Source: Flagellimonas sp947499585 (GTDB lineage Bacteria > Bacteroidota > Bacteroidia > Flavobacteriales > Flavobacteriaceae). From it: 64,000 nt of DNA. Numbering within the stretch: position 1 is the first letter of the stretch; each line of letters starts with the position of its first letter. A model generated the notes under the pieces. That model was not told where the DNA came from, made no database searches, and worked only from the letters and a program-made list of their open reading frames with translations. A program made the translations under genes and the position numbers. The stretch lies in contig NZ_CP138995.1 in the NCBI RefSeq assembly GCF_044596045.1, positions 1 to 64,000 on the forward strand, written 5' to 3'. Below are positions 27,842 through 37,043 of this stretch, in pieces.

Positions 27842-27865
27842 GCAGATTATGCTTTCGTATTACTT

Positions 27866-27892
27866 ATTTTGTAAATATAATCCTACTTTTTA
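27866..27892 (-). promoter_or_regulatory. Promoter-region element of rfbB, shared with the LruC gene
   Basis: A 27-bp AT-rich element 25 bp upstream of the rfbB start, identical at 24 of 27 positions to 39020-39046 upstream of the LruC gene. In gene direction it reads GTAGGATTATATTTAC; TATATTTA resembles the Bacteroidota -7 element TAnnTTTG, with a TTG about 21 bp further upstream (complement of 27903-27912 region). Confidence 0.5.
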
Positions 27893-28030
27893 TGGTCGTT
27901 CAATTATTGTTGTGAATGGCTGGTTTTTGTTGGTGGAATACTTTAATATATGTTTTAAAGCAAAACAAACCAATTTATTAAACTCCATATTTTCATTCTG
28001 ACAGTAAATACTGAATAAACATAAAATCTT

Positions 28031-28045
28031 TTTCCTACTTTCGTA
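28031..28045 (+). promoter_or_regulatory. Candidate promoter of the receiver-kinase gene
   Basis: TTTCCTACTTTCGTA at 28031-28045, about 20-34 bp before the ATG. TACTTTCG is a near match to the Bacteroidota -7 element TAnnTTTG. The TCCTACTTT core recurs upstream of two signalling genes (minus strand, 47443-47462 and 55121-55140). Confidence 0.4.
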
Positions 28046-28064
28046 TTAGGCCTTTTTGTTTTAA

Positions 28065-29198
28065 ATGGAAAACCAAGTTACGGAAAAACCTTATATCCTT
28101 GCGGTTGATGACGAACAGCTAAATTTAGAGCTGCTTCGATTTATTTTAGAACGAAATAACTACCAATTTGAAGGCACCAGCGATGATGACTATTTTTTTC
28201 AACTTCTTGAAAAAAGAAAACCAGACCTTATTCTTCTTGATGTTATTATGCCTCGTATTGAAGGGTTTGAACTCTGTGAGAAAATCAAGAGTTTTAGAAA
28301 ATACAAAGACATACCAATTATTTTTCTTACCGGTAAGGTAAACGTGAAAGATAAGGTGAAAGGTTTTGAAGTAGGCGGGGTGGATTATGTTACCAAACCA
28401 TTTAATGAGCAAGAATTGATTGCCAGAATACAGACTCATGTTGAGTTGATTCGAGCTAAAAACCAAATTGAAAAACAGGCCCAAAACCTGAAACAATCCA
28501 ATGATCTTAAGGACCGAATGTTTTCCATTATCGGACATGATCTGCGTTCTCCTTTGAGTGCTGCTAAATTGAAAATGGATTTCATTATGAGGGGAATCAT
28601 TGACCCCAAGGATGACAAGTTTTTGGACGAAACAGTTTATGATCTTCTAAAAACAATGGATGAAGCCTTGAATCTACTTCAAAATTTATTGGGTTGGGCA
28701 AAATCCGAAAGTGATCAAATTCAAGTGATTCCTGAAAAACTCAATATAAACGAATTGGTAGAACAGACATTTCGCTTATTAAAATTGGGGAGTGATCATA
28801 AAAAAATTGAAATGCAGAATAACGTTCCGATCGATGTTTTTGCCTATGCCGATAACAACATGATCAAGACCGTACTACGAAATATACTTTCCAATGCTAT
28901 AAAATTCACCCCTGTTGAAGGTATCATTAAAATCAATTCTAAGCTTAGAAAAAATAAGCTTGTTATAGAAATCGAGGATAATGGTAATGGTATTCCCAAA
29001 GAGGATATCAAAAAAATCTTGAATCCTAACGAACACTTTAGCAAACTGGGAACCGAAAAAGAACCAGGTACTGGATTGGGTCTTGTGCTTTGTCAAAATT
29101 TTGTCCAAAAAAATGGAGGCACTTTAAAAATTCGAAGTGAGGTTGGAAAAGGAAGCACCTTTTATTTTGATTTACCTCTTTTTACAGAAGAGGACTAA
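28065..29198 (+). CDS. Receiver-histidine kinase hybrid, cytoplasmic
   Basis: A 377-residue soluble protein: an N-terminal receiver (acidic pair Asp15/Asp16, phospho-acceptor Asp59 in LILLDVIMP, Lys111 in YVTKPF), a short coiled coil (130-150), HisKA with His158 (SIIGHDLRSPLS) and HATPase with N-box NILSNAIKF, DNGNGIP and GTGLGLVLC. There is no membrane segment or sensor domain, so its input is probably phosphorylation of its own receiver by another kinase or HPt. It is the only plus-strand gene within the polysaccharide locus and its stop overlaps the convergent glycosyltransferase stop by four bases. Confidence 0.92.
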   Translation: MENQVTEKPYILAVDDEQLNLELLRFILERNNYQFEGTSDDDYFFQLLEKRKPDLILLDVIMPRIEGFELCEKIKSFRKYKDIPIIFLTGKVNVKDKVKGFEVGGVDYVTKPFNEQELIARIQTHVELIRAKNQIEKQAQNLKQSNDLKDRMFSIIGHDLRSPLSAAKLKMDFIMRGIIDPKDDKFLDETVYDLLKTMDEALNLLQNLLGWAKSESDQIQVIPEKLNINELVEQTFRLLKLGSDHKKIEMQNNVPIDVFAYADNNMIKTVLRNILSNAIKFTPVEGIIKINSKLRKNKLVIEIEDNGNGIPKEDIKKILNPNEHFSKLGTEKEPGTGLGLVLCQNFVQKNGGTLKIRSEVGKGSTFYFDLPLFTEED

Positions 29199-30403
29199 GC
29201 AACCGCTTCTGTCTGTACATCCCTTTTAGCACGCTCCCAATTAACGGATTGATTTCCTTTGATGTATCTTCCAAAACCAAGGAAGACCGAAAGGTTCATG
29301 ATAAAGAAATAGTACGGTATAAAAAGTACTTTTAAGCGAATTTGTCTGTTTTCTAGAAACCACCCCAACAAAGCTGCTGTATAAAACAATACTTGTCCCC
29401 AAAACAGTACACTGAAAAGGCCTAGGGAAAATAGTCCTTCATTTTGAGCCAAAACAAAATTGGCAGGAATTATTAAAAAAAGTAAAAGTGGGGTCAACGT
29501 CCAACGCAATACACGATGCGAAATGTATTGAAACGAGAGTGTTCCATATTTAAAGAAGTTTAGCAAAGCTCTTAATCTAACCACAGATTGAATTCCTCCT
29601 GCCGAAATTCTTACTTTTCGTTTTAATTCTTCTTTTACATTGGCAGATGCAGTTTCAATGGCATAAGCCTCAGGGTTATATTGTATTGTATAACCTGACA
29701 TGGCAACCCGCAGTGAAATCATAAAATCATCCAACAGGGTGTCCTTCTCTACTTCTTGCCATAGTGCTGTTCTGATTGCAAAAAGTTCACCGGCAGCTCC
29801 AACAACCGAGTAGAGTTCTGCATCCCATTTTTTAAGCTGTGACTCGTATTTCCAATACATTCCTTCTCCAGCGCCAGCAGCACTATCTGCGTCTTTGGAA
29901 TAAATTCGCTTTTCACCCGAAACACAACCTACTGTTGGGTTTCTGAACAAGCGTACAATTTCTCTAATAGAATCTTTGCCAAGATCGGTATTGGCATCAG
30001 AAAAGATAACAATTGGTGTTTTTACAAACGCCATACCGCGATTCATAGCTGCAATTTTCCCAGCCCTTTCATCTTTATGATGTACTTCTACTCCATCATA
30101 CTTTTTTAATAAATCTGGGGTGCCGTCATCAGATCCATCTGTAACCCAAATTTGAGTCACTTTATCTTGTGGGTAGTTTAAACTTTTTGAGTTTTTTACT
30201 TTTTGCTCCAAATAATCTTTTTCATTAAAGGCGCTTACAAAAAGAGTTACTTCTGGCTCATAATCTTCATTGCCCTCAAAATTTTTAGACAAACCAAGGA
30301 TTCTTCTAATCTTGATAATTAAAAATAATAGTATTCCATACCCTAAGTAAGAGTAAAAAATAATGAAAAGTGAAACCCAAAAAAATATCTTTAAAAACTC
30401 CAT
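29195..30403 (-). CDS. Membrane glycosyltransferase family 2
   Basis: A 402-residue processive-type GT2 enzyme. An N-terminal membrane segment (about 5-28) precedes the GT-A domain (VTLFVSAFNEKDYLEQKV, IWVTDGSDDGTPDLL, IVIFSDANTDLGKDSI) with GEL and a downstream D in LLDDFMISLRVA, then three C-terminal membrane segments (about 305-385). It likely adds a sugar to the growing repeat unit or polymerises a glycan at the inner membrane. The donor is unknown; the locus supplies dTDP-rhamnose, UDP-glucuronate and UDP-xylose. Confidence 0.88.
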   Translation of the reverse strand: MEFLKIFFWVSLFIIFYSYLGYGILLFLIIKIRRILGLSKNFEGNEDYEPEVTLFVSAFNEKDYLEQKVKNSKSLNYPQDKVTQIWVTDGSDDGTPDLLKKYDGVEVHHKDERAGKIAAMNRGMAFVKTPIVIFSDANTDLGKDSIREIVRLFRNPTVGCVSGEKRIYSKDADSAAGAGEGMYWKYESQLKKWDAELYSVVGAAGELFAIRTALWQEVEKDTLLDDFMISLRVAMSGYTIQYNPEAYAIETASANVKEELKRKVRISAGGIQSVVRLRALLNFFKYGTLSFQYISHRVLRWTLTPLLLFLIIPANFVLAQNEGLFSLGLFSVLFWGQVLFYTAALLGWFLENRQIRLKVLFIPYYFFIMNLSVFLGFGRYIKGNQSVNWERAKRDVQTEAVA

Positions 30404-30430
30404 TGCTATTTTTTTTAATTCATGAATGAA

Positions 30431-31069
30431 TCATACGGCTACAAGATTCTTTTTTGCTGTTCTTTCCCATTCTCCCGTATCATGGTTATATGTTTTAACC
30501 ACTCTTGCGGGATTTCCAACAGCAACTGAATACGCTGGAATATCTTTGGTGACCACACTCCCGCCTGCAATGATGCAATGCTTTCCTATAGTCACACCAG
30601 CCACAATTACACTATTTGCTCCTATCCAAGTTTCTTCTTCAACAATAATGGTAGCCGTAGATACTCCTTGTGCATGTATAGGTAGTGATACGTCTTCATA
30701 ATTATGGTTAAGACCAGAAAGCACAACATTTTGAGCTAATCTCACATCATTTCCAATCGTAACTGGACCAATAATGGTATTGCCAAGACCAATTCGTGTT
30801 CTGTTTCCAATTTTTACGGCTCCAACCCCATTGTTAATGGTTGAAAAATCTTCTATGGTAGAATTTGCTCCTAGTTCAAAACTGTTCCAGGGCAGAACAT
30901 CCACCCGTGTTCTTCTTCGAATTGTCGCGCCTCTACCTTTTTTATGATAAAAAGGGTTGACAAACCATTTCACCCACAAACGAGGTCTTGCCTGATTTTT
31001 AGGAACTAGCAGCCAATGCACAAATTTTTTAATGCCCTCACTATTCTTTATTTTATCTTTTAAACCCAT
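30431..31069 (-). CDS. Left-handed beta-helix acyltransferase (polysaccharide O-acetyltransferase)
   Basis: A 212-residue hexapeptide-repeat transferase from ATG 31069 (MGLKDKIKNSEG). A longer frame to 31153 would run into the preceding glycosyltransferase and is unlikely. Hexapeptide repeats cover about 75-195: VKIGNRTRIGLGNTIIGPVTIGNDV, TWIGANSVIVAGVTIGKHCIIAGGSVV, then IPAYSVAVGNPARVVK. The catalytic His is probably in LNHNYEDVSLPI. It should O-acetylate a polysaccharide residue or sugar precursor. It lies 11 bp downstream of the preceding gene. Confidence 0.88.
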   Translation of the reverse strand: MGLKDKIKNSEGIKKFVHWLLVPKNQARPRLWVKWFVNPFYHKKGRGATIRRRTRVDVLPWNSFELGANSTIEDFSTINNGVGAVKIGNRTRIGLGNTIIGPVTIGNDVRLAQNVVLSGLNHNYEDVSLPIHAQGVSTATIIVEEETWIGANSVIVAGVTIGKHCIIAGGSVVTKDIPAYSVAVGNPARVVKTYNHDTGEWERTAKKNLVAV

Positions 31070-31079
31070 ATTCTTGGTT

Positions 31080-32273
31080 TTATGCTGATTTTTTAATGGC
31101 ATCATAAATAGCCCTAACATTGTTCTCCCAAGTATGACTTTTTGCAAATTCAATCCGTTTTCTTGCCAGTTCAGGAGTATTTTCCGCTAAAGCTTTTTCA
31201 GCTAGTTGAATATATTCTTCCTTATTGCTTCCCAGATAAACATGTTTTTTGAACATTTCCATGGCTTTGGTTCTTGTTGCCAATGTAGGTTTGCCCATTG
31301 CTAAATATTCATCAATCTTACGCGGGTAATTACCAATGGTCCAATCATTCACTAGTTGTGGGTTCATAGCTATATCAAAACCTTTAACATATGCTGGAAG
31401 CTCTGACCCATCCTTGCTTCCCAAGAAAAATACATTGTCCAATTCATGTAATTTTGATGATTGAAAATCTTCGTCTTCAGGCCCAACCAAAACTATACTC
31501 CAATCCTTCTTGGTATTGGCCATATGTTCCAAAAGTTCTATATCCAAACGCATGCTGGTTAAATATCCAACGTAACCAATGATAGGTTTGGGAATGGCAT
31601 CAAATTCCTTTGGGATTTGAATGGTATCTTTTTCGTCATTGAACAAGGAAACGTCACAACCTTGGCCCACCATAAAACTATTTGGGTTGAACTTAGATCC
31701 GTATTCCGCATAAAGTGTGGAATTATTTACAACTGTATCCGCTTGTTGAATAATTTGTGGCTCGATCCGCTCCCCATGTTTTCTCCAGTATGGGACTCGA
31801 ATCAAATAATCCCTCATGTAATAGGTATATGTTTTAGGTGATAGAAATTCCTTAAGATGTAATCCCAAAAACATGGAACTATCATTAAAAAGCAAAACAT
31901 CCTTAAATTTTAATTGATGCATTGCCTCTTGAATATCACTAGAAAAAATCTTCGAATTCCTTCTATTTAGTTTCTTGAATATGGAGTGAAAGGGAATCCA
32001 ATTGATAGACTCGGTCATGGATTTTGGGTATAAATTCCAAAGATTGTCCTTAATACGAACCAATCCTGTTTCTTCCCCATTTTTGATTCGAATTCTTTTT
32101 TGAACTCTTTCAGTGTTTTTTCCTCGCCTTAAAGTGGCCCTGTCCAATGGTGGATTTACATAAAGTACCCTGTTGTGCTTGGCAAATTCTGCAGCAATGT
32201 TTTTACAGTTACTGCCAATTTCAATATCCCAAGCTTGTATACCTACAACTATAATATCTTGACCTTTAATCAT
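31080..32273 (-). CDS. Glycosyltransferase (GT4-like, GT-B fold)
   Basis: A 397-residue cytosolic glycosyltransferase without membrane segments. The C-terminal Rossmann half is recognisable (PKPIIGYVGYLTSMRLDIELL, WSIVLVGPEDEDFQ, LHELDNVFFLGSKDGSELPAYVKGFDIAMNP, PRKIDEYLAMGKPTLAT). The canonical E-x7-E of GT4 is only partly kept (DEYLAMGKPTLATRTKAM). It probably acts in repeat-unit assembly. It is two bases from the upstream glycosyltransferase gene, so translation is likely coupled. Confidence 0.85.
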   Translation of the reverse strand: MIKGQDIIVVGIQAWDIEIGSNCKNIAAEFAKHNRVLYVNPPLDRATLRRGKNTERVQKRIRIKNGEETGLVRIKDNLWNLYPKSMTESINWIPFHSIFKKLNRRNSKIFSSDIQEAMHQLKFKDVLLFNDSSMFLGLHLKEFLSPKTYTYYMRDYLIRVPYWRKHGERIEPQIIQQADTVVNNSTLYAEYGSKFNPNSFMVGQGCDVSLFNDEKDTIQIPKEFDAIPKPIIGYVGYLTSMRLDIELLEHMANTKKDWSIVLVGPEDEDFQSSKLHELDNVFFLGSKDGSELPAYVKGFDIAMNPQLVNDWTIGNYPRKIDEYLAMGKPTLATRTKAMEMFKKHVYLGSNKEEYIQLAEKALAENTPELARKRIEFAKSHTWENNVRAIYDAIKKSA

Positions 32274-32274
32274 A

Positions 32275-33432
32275 CTAGCTATTTTTTATTTCGCTGTGGA
32301 CATCTTCATATAGTTCCAATACATTTCGTGCCATAGTTTCCCATGAAAAGTGTTTTGCTCTTTTAATTCCCTTTTCAGCCAAAACCTGGGCCAATATTTT
32401 ATCTTCGACTAGGGTCTTCATGGCAGTAGTTATCTCCAATGTATTAAAGGGATCTACCATTAAAGCAGTATCCTCACCGGCCACTTCGGGCATTGATGAA
32501 GTAGTTGATGTGATTACTGGCACCCCACATGCCATCCCCTCAAGAATTGGTATTCCAAAACTTTCTCGTAACGACGGATATAAGAATATTGTACATTGGT
32601 TTATGATAGCCGGCAAATCTGTATTTGGAACATATCCCGTCAAATGGATCAGTGGTCTTATTTCTTCACTATCAATGGATGCTAAAAGTTTTTGAAGCTC
32701 TCTTTCGTCATAATCCAACATAACTAATTTGTATCGGTTGGGATACTCTTTATTAAAATCTGAAAATGCCTTCAACACACCTTTGGTATTTTTCTTTGGG
32801 TCTGTATTTCCAAGAAAGAAAAAGAAATTGTCCGGCAACGCATAGGCATCTTTTATGGTCCTTAAACTATTTTGATCGGTCAACTTTTTAAAATGTGAGC
32901 CAACACCATTGTATATGGCAGTTAATCTATTATCCTTAAATCCAAAGTGATTGTTTATTCGTTCTTTTTCATAGTTGGAAACGGTGATAACCTTTTTGCT
33001 TTTTTTAATCACTGGGGGCACAAAATACCTCCTGTACATATTACCCAATTTCTGATACCAGGTGCCTTCTTTTTTAAAAATACTTATGCTTTCTAAATAA
33101 ATAATATCATGTAAAGTGGTAATCAAAGGAACTTTGGAAAACAACGGTCCTGTATTGCTTGTGCAGTGCAGAACATCACAACCTTCTTTATAGGCAGCTT
33201 TGGGCAATGCAATTTGTTCCCATCCCGGATAACCCCATTTAGATTCTAGTTGTACTATTTTAAAATTAGGTGCATTGGGAATACAGGTGTCATCAAAATC
33301 TGGTTTTACAAAGACTACATATTCATTCTTATGGTCAATTTTCTGAAGGCTTTTAATAAGCTCCAGAGCAACCATGTCCATACCATGCTTCTTTTTCCTG
33401 AAAAGGCGTTGTCCTTCTATTCCTATTTTCAT
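32275..33432 (-). CDS. Glycosyltransferase family 4
   Basis: A 385-residue GT4 enzyme of the mannosyl/rhamnosyltransferase type. N-terminal part: GQRLFRKKKHGMDMVALELI, DVLHCTSNTGPLFSKVP and TLHDIIYLE. C-terminal part: FFFFLGNTDPKKNTKGVLKAF, PLIHLTGYVPNTDLPAIINQ and the E-x7-E region YPSLRESFGIPILEGMACGVPVITS. It transfers a sugar with retention of configuration onto the lipid-linked intermediate. The gene lies six bases from the GT2 gene upstream. Confidence 0.92.
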   Translation of the reverse strand: MKIGIEGQRLFRKKKHGMDMVALELIKSLQKIDHKNEYVVFVKPDFDDTCIPNAPNFKIVQLESKWGYPGWEQIALPKAAYKEGCDVLHCTSNTGPLFSKVPLITTLHDIIYLESISIFKKEGTWYQKLGNMYRRYFVPPVIKKSKKVITVSNYEKERINNHFGFKDNRLTAIYNGVGSHFKKLTDQNSLRTIKDAYALPDNFFFFLGNTDPKKNTKGVLKAFSDFNKEYPNRYKLVMLDYDERELQKLLASIDSEEIRPLIHLTGYVPNTDLPAIINQCTIFLYPSLRESFGIPILEGMACGVPVITSTTSSMPEVAGEDTALMVDPFNTLEITTAMKTLVEDKILAQVLAEKGIKRAKHFSWETMARNVLELYEDVHSEIKNS

Positions 33433-33438
33433 TTGCTG

Positions 33439-34647
33439 TTATTGACTTTTAACTGTACCGTGCTGGGTATGAATAAATTTTTTATTGGCCCCTTTTAATT
33501 TGAAAAGAGATAAGAACATAAGTAAAAACGCCTTAGGCAAAGTGAGCACAGCGCGTAATGTTTTTGAGCTATAAAACTTTTTAGGAATAGCGAAAAAGAA
33601 CGCCAATATGGTTAGCAATAAACTTGCATACCAAAAGATAGCCGGTACACCTGAAAGGTTTGCTAGAGAAAAAAAGTTTATAGCAAAATATACAAAGGAA
33701 ATAACCACTACCAACCCAAGCAATAATACTCTTGGAGGAGATACCATCTGATATACTTTATCAAAAAAATCTATATTTCCTTTTGTAAATAATTCTTTTA
33801 ATCCAGGAACAAAATATCTTCCAAAATATATAAATTGAGCTGAAAGCCAGCGCTTGCGCTGGTTAGAAAACACTTCTGATTTTTGAACTTTTTCATCCAA
33901 TACCAAAGCGTTATTTAAATATTCAATCTTGGTTCTGTTCTTTAATAGTTTTAGCTCCAATTCTTTATCAAAACCACCAACAGCATTAACATTGGCCATG
34001 GTATTTTTAAAGAAATAGTAATCAAATGCCATCCCCGAACCAATCAATGCGGACGACAGTCCTAGAACGCGATGTCCTTTCCTAAAAATATGATTGTTTA
34101 TTTCCTCACTAATGGCATCCAGTATTGCAAAGGACGTATTGGTGTTTTTTGCAATTCGATGTCCTTGCACCACCTTATATCCCTGATTAAATGCGTTGTT
34201 GACCTTTTCAATAAAATGGTCTTCCATAATATTGTCCGCATCTAGTATCAAAGCAACATCATAACCATCTCCAATAACTTTCATCGCTTGGTTAAGTGCT
34301 TTGGATTTTGTGCTTTTTTCGAAAGAAACTTCAATTACTTTTACTGCTAATTTCTGGAGCTCTGCTAACGTCTCTTCTTGAAAAGAGTCCGCTATAATAA
34401 TTACTTCAAAAAAATCTTCAGAATAGCTTTGTTTTAATGCCTGTTTGGCAACCTCAACAATAACACTGTCCTCCTTATAACCAGGAATCAATACCGCAAA
34501 CTTTCTTTGCTTATGGAATATTTCATTCCGTTTTTTTGCCTTAAAGAGGCCCGCAAAAGAAAAAATGAATACGTAGATGGATGCAAATCCAAAGTAACCT
34601 ATCAAAAGGAATTCAAGGCCATGTATTAAAATTTTGATTACATCCAT
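33439..34647 (-). CDS. Membrane glycosyltransferase family 2
   Basis: A 402-residue GT2 enzyme with one N-terminal membrane segment (about 8-35) and two to three C-terminal ones (about 305-385). The GT-A domain has FAVLIPGYKEDSVIVEVAKQ, the DxD stretch ALILDADNIMEDHFIEKV and the Q-R-x-R-W motif NQRKRWLSAQF, all features of processive or cellulose-synthase-like transferases. It belongs to the same transcription unit as its neighbours. The product is unknown. Confidence 0.9.
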   Translation of the reverse strand: MDVIKILIHGLEFLLIGYFGFASIYVFIFSFAGLFKAKKRNEIFHKQRKFAVLIPGYKEDSVIVEVAKQALKQSYSEDFFEVIIIADSFQEETLAELQKLAVKVIEVSFEKSTKSKALNQAMKVIGDGYDVALILDADNIMEDHFIEKVNNAFNQGYKVVQGHRIAKNTNTSFAILDAISEEINNHIFRKGHRVLGLSSALIGSGMAFDYYFFKNTMANVNAVGGFDKELELKLLKNRTKIEYLNNALVLDEKVQKSEVFSNQRKRWLSAQFIYFGRYFVPGLKELFTKGNIDFFDKVYQMVSPPRVLLLGLVVVISFVYFAINFFSLANLSGVPAIFWYASLLLTILAFFFAIPKKFYSSKTLRAVLTLPKAFLLMFLSLFKLKGANKKFIHTQHGTVKSQ

Positions 34648-34670
34648 CTAAATATTCTTCTTAGCTATCG

Positions 34671-35639
34671 TTACCCCTCTATTAGTTCTTTAATGGATTT
34701 CTCCTTTATGAGATTGTCAAAATATTCAATGGTCTTTCCAAGACCCGTTCGTAAATCAACACTAGGTTTCCAATCTTTTAATTTTTCTTGAGCCAATGAG
34801 ATATCTGGCTTTCGCTGTGTAGGATCATCTGCTGGTAATGGCAGGTGGATTATTCTAGACTTTGACCCAGTTAAATCGATGATATTTTCCGCAAGCTCCA
34901 ACATGGTAAATTCTCCAGGGTTCCCAATGTTTATAGGACCTATAAATTCATCTTCTGTCGCCATCATCTTAACCATTCCATCCACTAGATCACTCACGTA
35001 TTGAAAGCTTCTGGTTTGTAGACCATCGCCAAATATGGTGATGTCCTTACCTTGTAGTGCCTGCATAATAAAGTTGGAAACCACTCTACCATCATCCGGT
35101 TCCATTCGAGGTCCATAGGTGTTGAAGATTCTAATAATCTTCACCAAAACGTCGTTAGAATTGTGGTAATTGACAAAAAGCGATTCTGCACATCGTTTGC
35201 CCTCATCGTAACATGAACGAATTCCTATAGGGTTTACATGCCCCCAATAATCTTCTGGCTGCGGATGTATTTCTGGATCCCCATATACTTCACTAGTTGA
35301 GGCTTGAAGAATTTTTGCATTTATTCTTTTGGCCAATCCCAACATATTGATTGCTCCCAAAACAGATGTTTTGATTGTTTTTATGGGGTTGTGTTGATAA
35401 TGCACTGGTGAAGCTGGACAAGCCAAATTATAGATTTCGTCCACCTCCAAAAAATAAGGTAAGGTTACATCATGACGGATTATTTCAAAATATGGGTTAT
35501 CCATCAAATGAACTATTTTACTTTTTCTTCCGGTGAAGTAGTTGTCCATACTCACCACTTCATTTCCCTCGTTCAAGAGTCTTTCGCATAAATGAGAGCC
35601 TACAAATCCTGCACCTCCTGTTACCAATATTCGTTTCAT
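34671..35639 (-). CDS. UDP-glucuronate decarboxylase (UDP-xylose synthase)
   Basis: A 322-residue extended SDR enzyme from ATG 35639 (MKRILVTGGAGFVGSH); a longer frame to 35690 would overlap the ugd stop. Features of UDP-xylose synthases are the motifs VGSHLCERLL, YNLACPASPVHYQHNP, LQASTSEVYGDPEIHPQPE, SCYDEGKRCAE (Tyr-Lys pair) and RIFNTYGPRM. It makes UDP-xylose from UDP-glucuronate, the product of the gene 11 bp upstream. The polymer may therefore contain xylose. Confidence 0.93.
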   Translation of the reverse strand: MKRILVTGGAGFVGSHLCERLLNEGNEVVSMDNYFTGRKSKIVHLMDNPYFEIIRHDVTLPYFLEVDEIYNLACPASPVHYQHNPIKTIKTSVLGAINMLGLAKRINAKILQASTSEVYGDPEIHPQPEDYWGHVNPIGIRSCYDEGKRCAESLFVNYHNSNDVLVKIIRIFNTYGPRMEPDDGRVVSNFIMQALQGKDITIFGDGLQTRSFQYVSDLVDGMVKMMATEDEFIGPINIGNPGEFTMLELAENIIDLTGSKSRIIHLPLPADDPTQRKPDISLAQEKLKDWKPSVDLRTGLGKTIEYFDNLIKEKSIKELIEG

Positions 35640-35649
35640 AGTACTCTTA

Positions 35650-37002
35650 TTAAATGTTAGCGGTTTCCACTTCAGTATTTTTAACAACATCTCTACCTAT
35701 GCTGTAATAGGTAAATCCTTGCTCGCCCATTTCCTCTGGATCATAAATATTACGTCCATCAAAAATGGCTTTGTTGTTCATTAATTTCTCAAGAATTCTA
35801 AAATTGGGCATTCTAAATTCTGACCATTCTGTCACCACTATCAAAGCATCTGCATCAATAATGGCATCATATTCATCTTTTGCATATTCAATCTTATCTC
35901 CTAAAATTCGCTTAGTTTCTTCCATAGCAACAGGATCATAAGCTCTCACGGTGGCGCCAAGTGCTTTCAATTGCTCAATGATCACTAATGATGGCGCTTC
36001 ACGCATGTCATCTGTTTTTGGCTTAAATGCCAATCCCCAAAGTCCAAATTGTTTGCCTTTTAAGTTTTTTCCAAAATGACTTTTGATTTTTTCAACTAAA
36101 ACAGATTTCTGTCTATAGTTAACACTTTCTACTGCTTTCAATACTTCTAATGAGTGACCGTATTCGTCCGCTGTTCGTACCAGGGCCTGAACATCTTTTG
36201 GAAAGCAACTGCCTCCGTACCCTGTGCCAGGATAAATGAACTTGTTCCCAATTCTGGAATCGGAACCTATACCTTTTCTAACTAAATCCACATTGGCTCC
36301 AACCAGTTCGCACAGGTTGGCAATGTCATTCATAAAGCTGATCTTGGTTGCCAGCATTGAGTTTGCAGCATATTTTGTCATCTCTGAAGAGAAAATATCC
36401 ATAAACAATAATGGATGTCCATTCATTAAGAAAGGCTTATAGAGTCTTTTCATCACCTTTTCAGCGCGCTTGCTTTCTATACCAACAACTATACGGTCTG
36501 GTTTTAAGAAATCCTCAACTGCACTTCCTTCTTTTAAAAACTCTGGGTTTGAAGCAACATCAAAAGGAATGCGAACATTTCTGTTTGCCAATTCTTCTTC
36601 AACTGCAGCTTTCACCTTATAAGAAGTTCCAACAGGAACTGTACTTTTAGTAATAATTACTTTATAATCTTCCATATGCTGGCCTATTTCTCTTGCAACG
36701 CCCAGCACATATTTTAAATCTGCACTACCGTCTTCATCTGGAGGTGTACCAACTGCTATGAAAATAGCATCACTATTTTTAATCCCTTTTTCCAAACTTG
36801 TGGTAAAGGAAATTCTTCCTTTATCTATATTGCGCTCTAAAATTAGATCTAGACCGGGTTCATAGATGGGAACTTCACCATTGCGTAGTTTTTCAATTTT
36901 TTTCTCATCAATGTCCACACAGACAACGTTGATTCCTGTTTCTGCGAAGCAAGTACCTGTTACCAAGCCTACATAACCTGTACCTATTACTGTTATATTC
37001 AT
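35650..37002 (-). CDS. ugd: UDP-glucose 6-dehydrogenase
   Basis: A 450-residue enzyme that oxidises UDP-glucose to UDP-glucuronate with two NAD+. NAD motif GTGYVGLVTGTCFAETG at the N-terminus; ASNPEFLKEGSAVEDF; NSMLATKISFMNDIANLCE; and the catalytic Cys in GYGGSCFPKD near residue 260, followed by LAFKPKTDDMREAPS. It supplies both UDP-glucuronate and, through the next gene, UDP-xylose. Confidence 0.96.
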   Translation of the reverse strand: MNITVIGTGYVGLVTGTCFAETGINVVCVDIDEKKIEKLRNGEVPIYEPGLDLILERNIDKGRISFTTSLEKGIKNSDAIFIAVGTPPDEDGSADLKYVLGVAREIGQHMEDYKVIITKSTVPVGTSYKVKAAVEEELANRNVRIPFDVASNPEFLKEGSAVEDFLKPDRIVVGIESKRAEKVMKRLYKPFLMNGHPLLFMDIFSSEMTKYAANSMLATKISFMNDIANLCELVGANVDLVRKGIGSDSRIGNKFIYPGTGYGGSCFPKDVQALVRTADEYGHSLEVLKAVESVNYRQKSVLVEKIKSHFGKNLKGKQFGLWGLAFKPKTDDMREAPSLVIIEQLKALGATVRAYDPVAMEETKRILGDKIEYAKDEYDAIIDADALIVVTEWSEFRMPNFRILEKLMNNKAIFDGRNIYDPEEMGEQGFTYYSIGRDVVKNTEVETANI

Positions 37003-37043
37003 AATTTAAAGTGTATTAAAAGGTTGATTTTCTATTCTATTTA

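Noticed and set aside
31070..31153. Longer start for the acyltransferase
   Set aside because: It would overlap the upstream glycosyltransferase by 74 bases; the ATG at 31069 gives a normal family N-terminus and an 11-bp spacing.
35640..35690. Longer start for the UDP-glucuronate decarboxylase
   Set aside because: The extra residues precede the usual MKRILVTGGAGF start and overlap the ugd gene.
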